From assembly GCF_900104925.1 (NCBI RefSeq), contig NZ_LT629735.1, positions 1,582,291 to 1,646,290 on the forward strand: a stretch of 64,000 nucleotides of DNA, given 5' to 3'. Positions 61,365-64,000 of the stretch are shown piece by piece. The translations under genes were made by a program, and so were the position numbers. How positions within the stretch are numbered: position 1 is the stretch's first letter; every line of letters starts with the position of its first letter. The notes below the pieces were generated by a model, which worked only from the letters and a program-made list of their open reading frames with translations, was not told the origin of the DNA and made no database searches. Source of the stretch: Opitutus sp. GAS368 (GTDB taxonomy: Bacteria > Verrucomicrobiota > Verrucomicrobiia > Opitutales > Opitutaceae).

Positions 61365-62717
61365 ATGTCCTTTTCCGGAGATACCATTGCGGCCCTAGCG
61401 ACGCCGGCGGGCACGTCAGCGATCGCCATCGTGCGCGCCAGCGGCCCGCAGGTGGCGGAACTGGTACGGGCGATTTTCGGCCCCCCACCCCCGCCCCGCC
61501 AGGCGCAGCACGCGGATTATCGCGACCTTGGCGGTGCGCTCACGGACGACGTGCTCTTCACGTATTTTGCCGGGCCGAATTCGTTTACGGGTGAGGATAC
61601 GGTGGAGATTTCCTGCCACGGAAATCCGTTCATCGCGCAAAAGATCCTCGAGGATCTGTTCGCTCGCGGCTGCCGGCCGGCGGAGGCCGGCGAATTCAGC
61701 AAGCGCGCCTTCCTGAACGGGCGCATGGACTTGAGCCAGGCAGAAGCCGTGATGGACCTCATCCATGCTCGCAGTGAACGTGCGTTGGCTGCGGCCAATC
61801 AGCAGCTGCGTGGCGCGCTTGGCCGGCACATGGACTCGCTTATCTCGCAGCTGGTCAATATCTTGGCGATGACCGAGGCCTATATTGATTTCCCCGAGGA
61901 AGACTTGCCGGACGAAGACCGAAAGAAAGTGCAGGCTCAACTCACGGAGCTGCTGACCGGCACCAGCCGCCTGCTGGCCACGACGCATTACGGCGAATTG
62001 CTGCGCGCGGGTATCAAGACCGTCATCCTCGGCGAGCCGAACGCGGGCAAGAGCAGTTTGCTCAACCGGCTCGTCGGCCGGGAGCGCGCGTTGGTCAGCC
62101 CCGAGCCCGGCACGACGCGCGATTACCTTGAGGAGCGCATCGCGATCGGACCGCACTGGCTGCGGCTGATCGACACGGCCGGGCTCAACGCCCTGCCTTC
62201 TCCGCTCGAGAAACGCGGTATCGACAAGACCCTCGAGCAGGCCGCCGAGGCGGATCTTTTCCTCTGGGTGATTGATTCCTCGCGGGCGCGGCCTGCGCTG
62301 CCGGATTCGCTCGCGTCGCGGATGTCACCGGCCAACACCATCGCCGTGTTCAACAAGATCGATCTGCCGCCAGGCACGCGCGGTGATTTGCCGCACGCTT
62401 TCCCAGTGGTGAACATTTCCGCGCTGCAAGGGACGGGTCTTGAAGCGCTCGAGATCGCCGTGGTCCGCTTGGCCGAGGCGTTCCACGTGGAAACTGGCGA
62501 CGAGCTCATCGCGATCAACGCCCGCCATGCGCATGCCCTTGGACAAGCCAAGGCCGCCTTGATCAGCGCCGGGGAGAAACTTGCGGCTAATGAAGCCAGT
62601 GAGCTGGTGGCGAGCGACTTACGTGTTTCACTTGAGGCTTTTGGCCAGGTCGCCGGCAAAATAGACAACGAGAAAGTCCTCGATCGGCTCTTCGCCTCGT
62701 TTTGCATCGGAAAATGA
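61365..62717 (+). CDS. mnmE: tRNA modification GTPase MnmE
   Basis: With MnmG makes cmnm5-uridine at the tRNA wobble position. The N-terminal tetrahydrofolate-binding domain has GDTIAALATPAGTSAIAIVR, FTGEDTVEISCHGN and AGEFSKRAFLNGRMDLSQAE AV; the inserted G domain has GEPNAGKSSLLN, TTRD, DTAGLN and FNKIDL; the C-terminus is FCIGK with the family cysteine. 450 aa, normal. Start at ATG before SFSGDT. mnmG follows after 43 bp. Confidence 0.97.
   Translation: MSFSGDTIAALATPAGTSAIAIVRASGPQVAELVRAIFGPPPPPRQAQHADYRDLGGALTDDVLFTYFAGPNSFTGEDTVEISCHGNPFIAQKILEDLFARGCRPAEAGEFSKRAFLNGRMDLSQAEAVMDLIHARSERALAAANQQLRGALGRHMDSLISQLVNILAMTEAYIDFPEEDLPDEDRKKVQAQLTELLTGTSRLLATTHYGELLRAGIKTVILGEPNAGKSSLLNRLVGRERALVSPEPGTTRDYLEERIAIGPHWLRLIDTAGLNALPSPLEKRGIDKTLEQAAEADLFLWVIDSSRARPALPDSLASRMSPANTIAVFNKIDLPPGTRGDLPHAFPVVNISALQGTGLEALEIAVVRLAEAFHVETGDELIAINARHAHALGQAKAALISAGEKLAANEASELVASDLRVSLEAFGQVAGKIDNEKVLDRLFASFCIGK
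62479..62494. promoter_or_regulatory. parS-like site in mnmE
   Basis: CGTTCCACGTGGAAAC shares the GTTCCACGTGGAA core of chromosomal parS sites, with three mismatches at the ends relative to the perfect site in mnmG. It lies in the coding sequence for AFHVET. Confidence 0.45.
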
Positions 62718-62760
62718 TACCATATCAAAATATATAATTTGATAAGGAATCTATCCAGTC

Positions 62761-64000
62761 GTGATTTATAACCCAAAGCCATTTGATGTGATCGTCTGCG
62801 GAGCGGGCCACGCGGGGGTGGAGGCGTGCTTGGCGGCCTCCCGGATGGGTGTCTCTACCCTGCTCCTCACTGGCAACATCGACACGATCGCCCAGATGAG
62901 CTGCAACCCGGCAATCGGCGGCCAGGCCAAGGGACAGATGGTCCGGGAAATCGACGCGTTGGGTGGCGAGATGGCGATCAATACTGACGTCACCGGGATC
63001 CAGTTCAGATTGCTCAATGAATCGAAGGGCCCGGCCGTGCAGTCGCCCCGCGCCCAATGCGACAAGAAAGCCTACCAATTCCGCCTTAAGCACACCTTGG
63101 AACTGCAACCAAACCTGCAGGTGTTTCAGGCCACCGTGACGGGGCTGATCTACAAGGACGGAAAGGTCGTGGGCTGTCGAACAAGCCTGGATATCGATTT
63201 CCTCGGGCAGACCGTCGTGATTACGACCGGCACGTTTCTGCGTGGACTGATGCACGTAGGTCAGAACAAGAACGAAGGCGGGCGGCTGGGGGACTTCAGT
63301 GCCAAGACCTTGTCGGGTAGTCTGCTGGAAGCGGGGATTGAGCTTCTCCGGCTGAAGACCGGAACTCCACCGCGCATCCTGGGCCGGAGTATCAATTTTA
63401 GCGGCCTGCAGGAGCAGAAGGGAGATGCCGAGCCGACGCTCTTTGCCTTCCATGACACCCGGGACCAAGGCGACCTGTTCCACGTGGAACAGACGGGGGA
63501 GCGCAGGGCTGGCTGGAAGCCGGGCAGTGAGCAGGTTTCCTGCTGGATGACCCATACCACACCGGAATCCGAACGCATCGTGCGGGACAACCTCCACAAG
63601 TCTGCGATGTATTCCGGGGAGATCGCCGGGGTGGGGCCACGCTATTGCCCCAGCATCGAGGACAAGTTTGTGCGCTTTGCCGATAAGCCCCGCCACCTCT
63701 TGTTTCTCGAACCAGAAGGGCGCAACACGAACGAATACTACATCAATGGACTGTCCACGAGCCTGCCGTTCGATGTGCAGCTGGACTTGGTCCACAGCAT
63801 CCCGGGGCTTGAGCAGGCCATGTTGTTGCGGCCGGCCTATGCCGTCGAATACGACTTCGCGCCACCGACGCAGATGTTTCCTTCGCTCGAGTCGCGCAAG
63901 GTCGAGAATCTCTTCCTGGCCGGACAGATCAACGGCACCTCTGGCTATGAGGAGGCGGCCGCCCAAGGCTTGGTCGCTGGCGTGAACGCTGCCCTGAAGG
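62761..64000 (+). CDS. mnmG: tRNA modification enzyme MnmG (3' end cut by window edge)
   Basis: FAD-dependent partner of MnmE. About 413 residues are visible. FAD motif VIVCGAGHAGVEACLAASRM, then SCNPAIGGQAKGQMVREIDA LGGEM, TTGTFLRGLMHVG and GYEEAAAQGLVAG near the edge. The start is a GTG preceded by AAGGAA. In many bacteria mnmEG lies by rsmG and parAB close to the origin; those would be just outside this window. Confidence 0.96.
   Translation, partial: MIYNPKPFDVIVCGAGHAGVEACLAASRMGVSTLLLTGNIDTIAQMSCNPAIGGQAKGQMVREIDALGGEMAINTDVTGIQFRLLNESKGPAVQSPRAQCDKKAYQFRLKHTLELQPNLQVFQATVTGLIYKDGKVVGCRTSLDIDFLGQTVVITTGTFLRGLMHVGQNKNEGGRLGDFSAKTLSGSLLEAGIELLRLKTGTPPRILGRSINFSGLQEQKGDAEPTLFAFHDTRDQGDLFHVEQTGERRAGWKPGSEQVSCWMTHTTPESERIVRDNLHKSAMYSGEIAGVGPRYCPSIEDKFVRFADKPRHLLFLEPEGRNTNEYYINGLSTSLPFDVQLDLVHSIPGLEQAMLLRPAYAVEYDFAPPTQMFPSLESRKVENLFLAGQINGTSGYEEAAAQGLVAGVNAALK
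63476..63491. promoter_or_regulatory. Perfect parS-like palindrome in mnmG
   Basis: TGTTCCACGTGGAACA, a perfect 16-bp palindrome, differs from the consensus parS TGTTTCACGTGAAACA at two symmetric positions and matches variants known in other phyla. It is the expected target of ParB near the replication origin. Confidence 0.65.

Overview
The window is high-GC bacterial chromosome, dense with complete genes on both strands. Gene content points to the PVC superphylum, most likely Verrucomicrobiota and probably the Opitutaceae: two DUF5069 proteins (a family centred on that superphylum), an ECF sigma / zinc-finger anti-sigma / DUF4097 operon, a one-piece tmRNA, and few Shine-Dalgarno sequences. 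This placement is inference. No rRNA, tRNA, transposase, integrase or cas gene was seen.

Region 1 (1-12.4 kb) is mostly core metabolism: a LysR regulator (cut by the window edge), a YggS-type PLP protein, a SirB1-like protein, shikimate dehydrogenase and a prepilin peptidase in tandem, a YgfZ-like protein, DAHP synthase, malate dehydrogenase, a MutT-like Nudix enzyme, a long-chain acyl-CoA dehydrogenase and ssrA. A strong promoter, a 10-codon mini-ORF and two hairpin terminators lie in front of DAHP synthase.

Region 2 (12.4-21.3 kb) is regulatory. It has a Tat-exported metallo-beta-lactamase-fold protein, the ECF sigma operon, and a translationally coupled set of PAS histidine kinase, CheY-like regulator and REC-PAS-PAS-kinase-REC hybrid.

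Region 3 (21.3-40.8 kb) is mixed: alcohol dehydrogenase, gamma-glutamyltransferase, MalQ, a tiny lysine-only peptide gene, a YebC-family protein, a DNA-3-methyladenine glycosylase, EamA exporters, a PycTM-like membrane protein, penicillin acylase, uracil phosphoribosyltransferase, a SIS isomerase with a BadF-type kinase, and several unknowns.

Region 4 (40.8-54.5 kb) is the accessory part. A ribose-type ABC transporter and several poorly known genes are separated by 300-1000 bp gaps packed with repeats. These include 10-bp-period and 7-bp-period degenerate arrays, a MITE with a TA target duplication, a truncated DNA methyltransferase, and an array of ~100-bp modules whose tails are 11-bp microrepeats.

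Region 5 (54.5-64 kb) returns to core functions: SerA, a glutaredoxin-like protein, RecA, a Sel1-repeat protein, a DUF3052 protein, MnmE and MnmG (cut by the window end). Two parS-like palindromes in mnmE/mnmG suggest proximity to the replication origin. RecA and the glycosylase at 27.2 kb share an 18-bp palindrome just upstream, a candidate damage-response operator.
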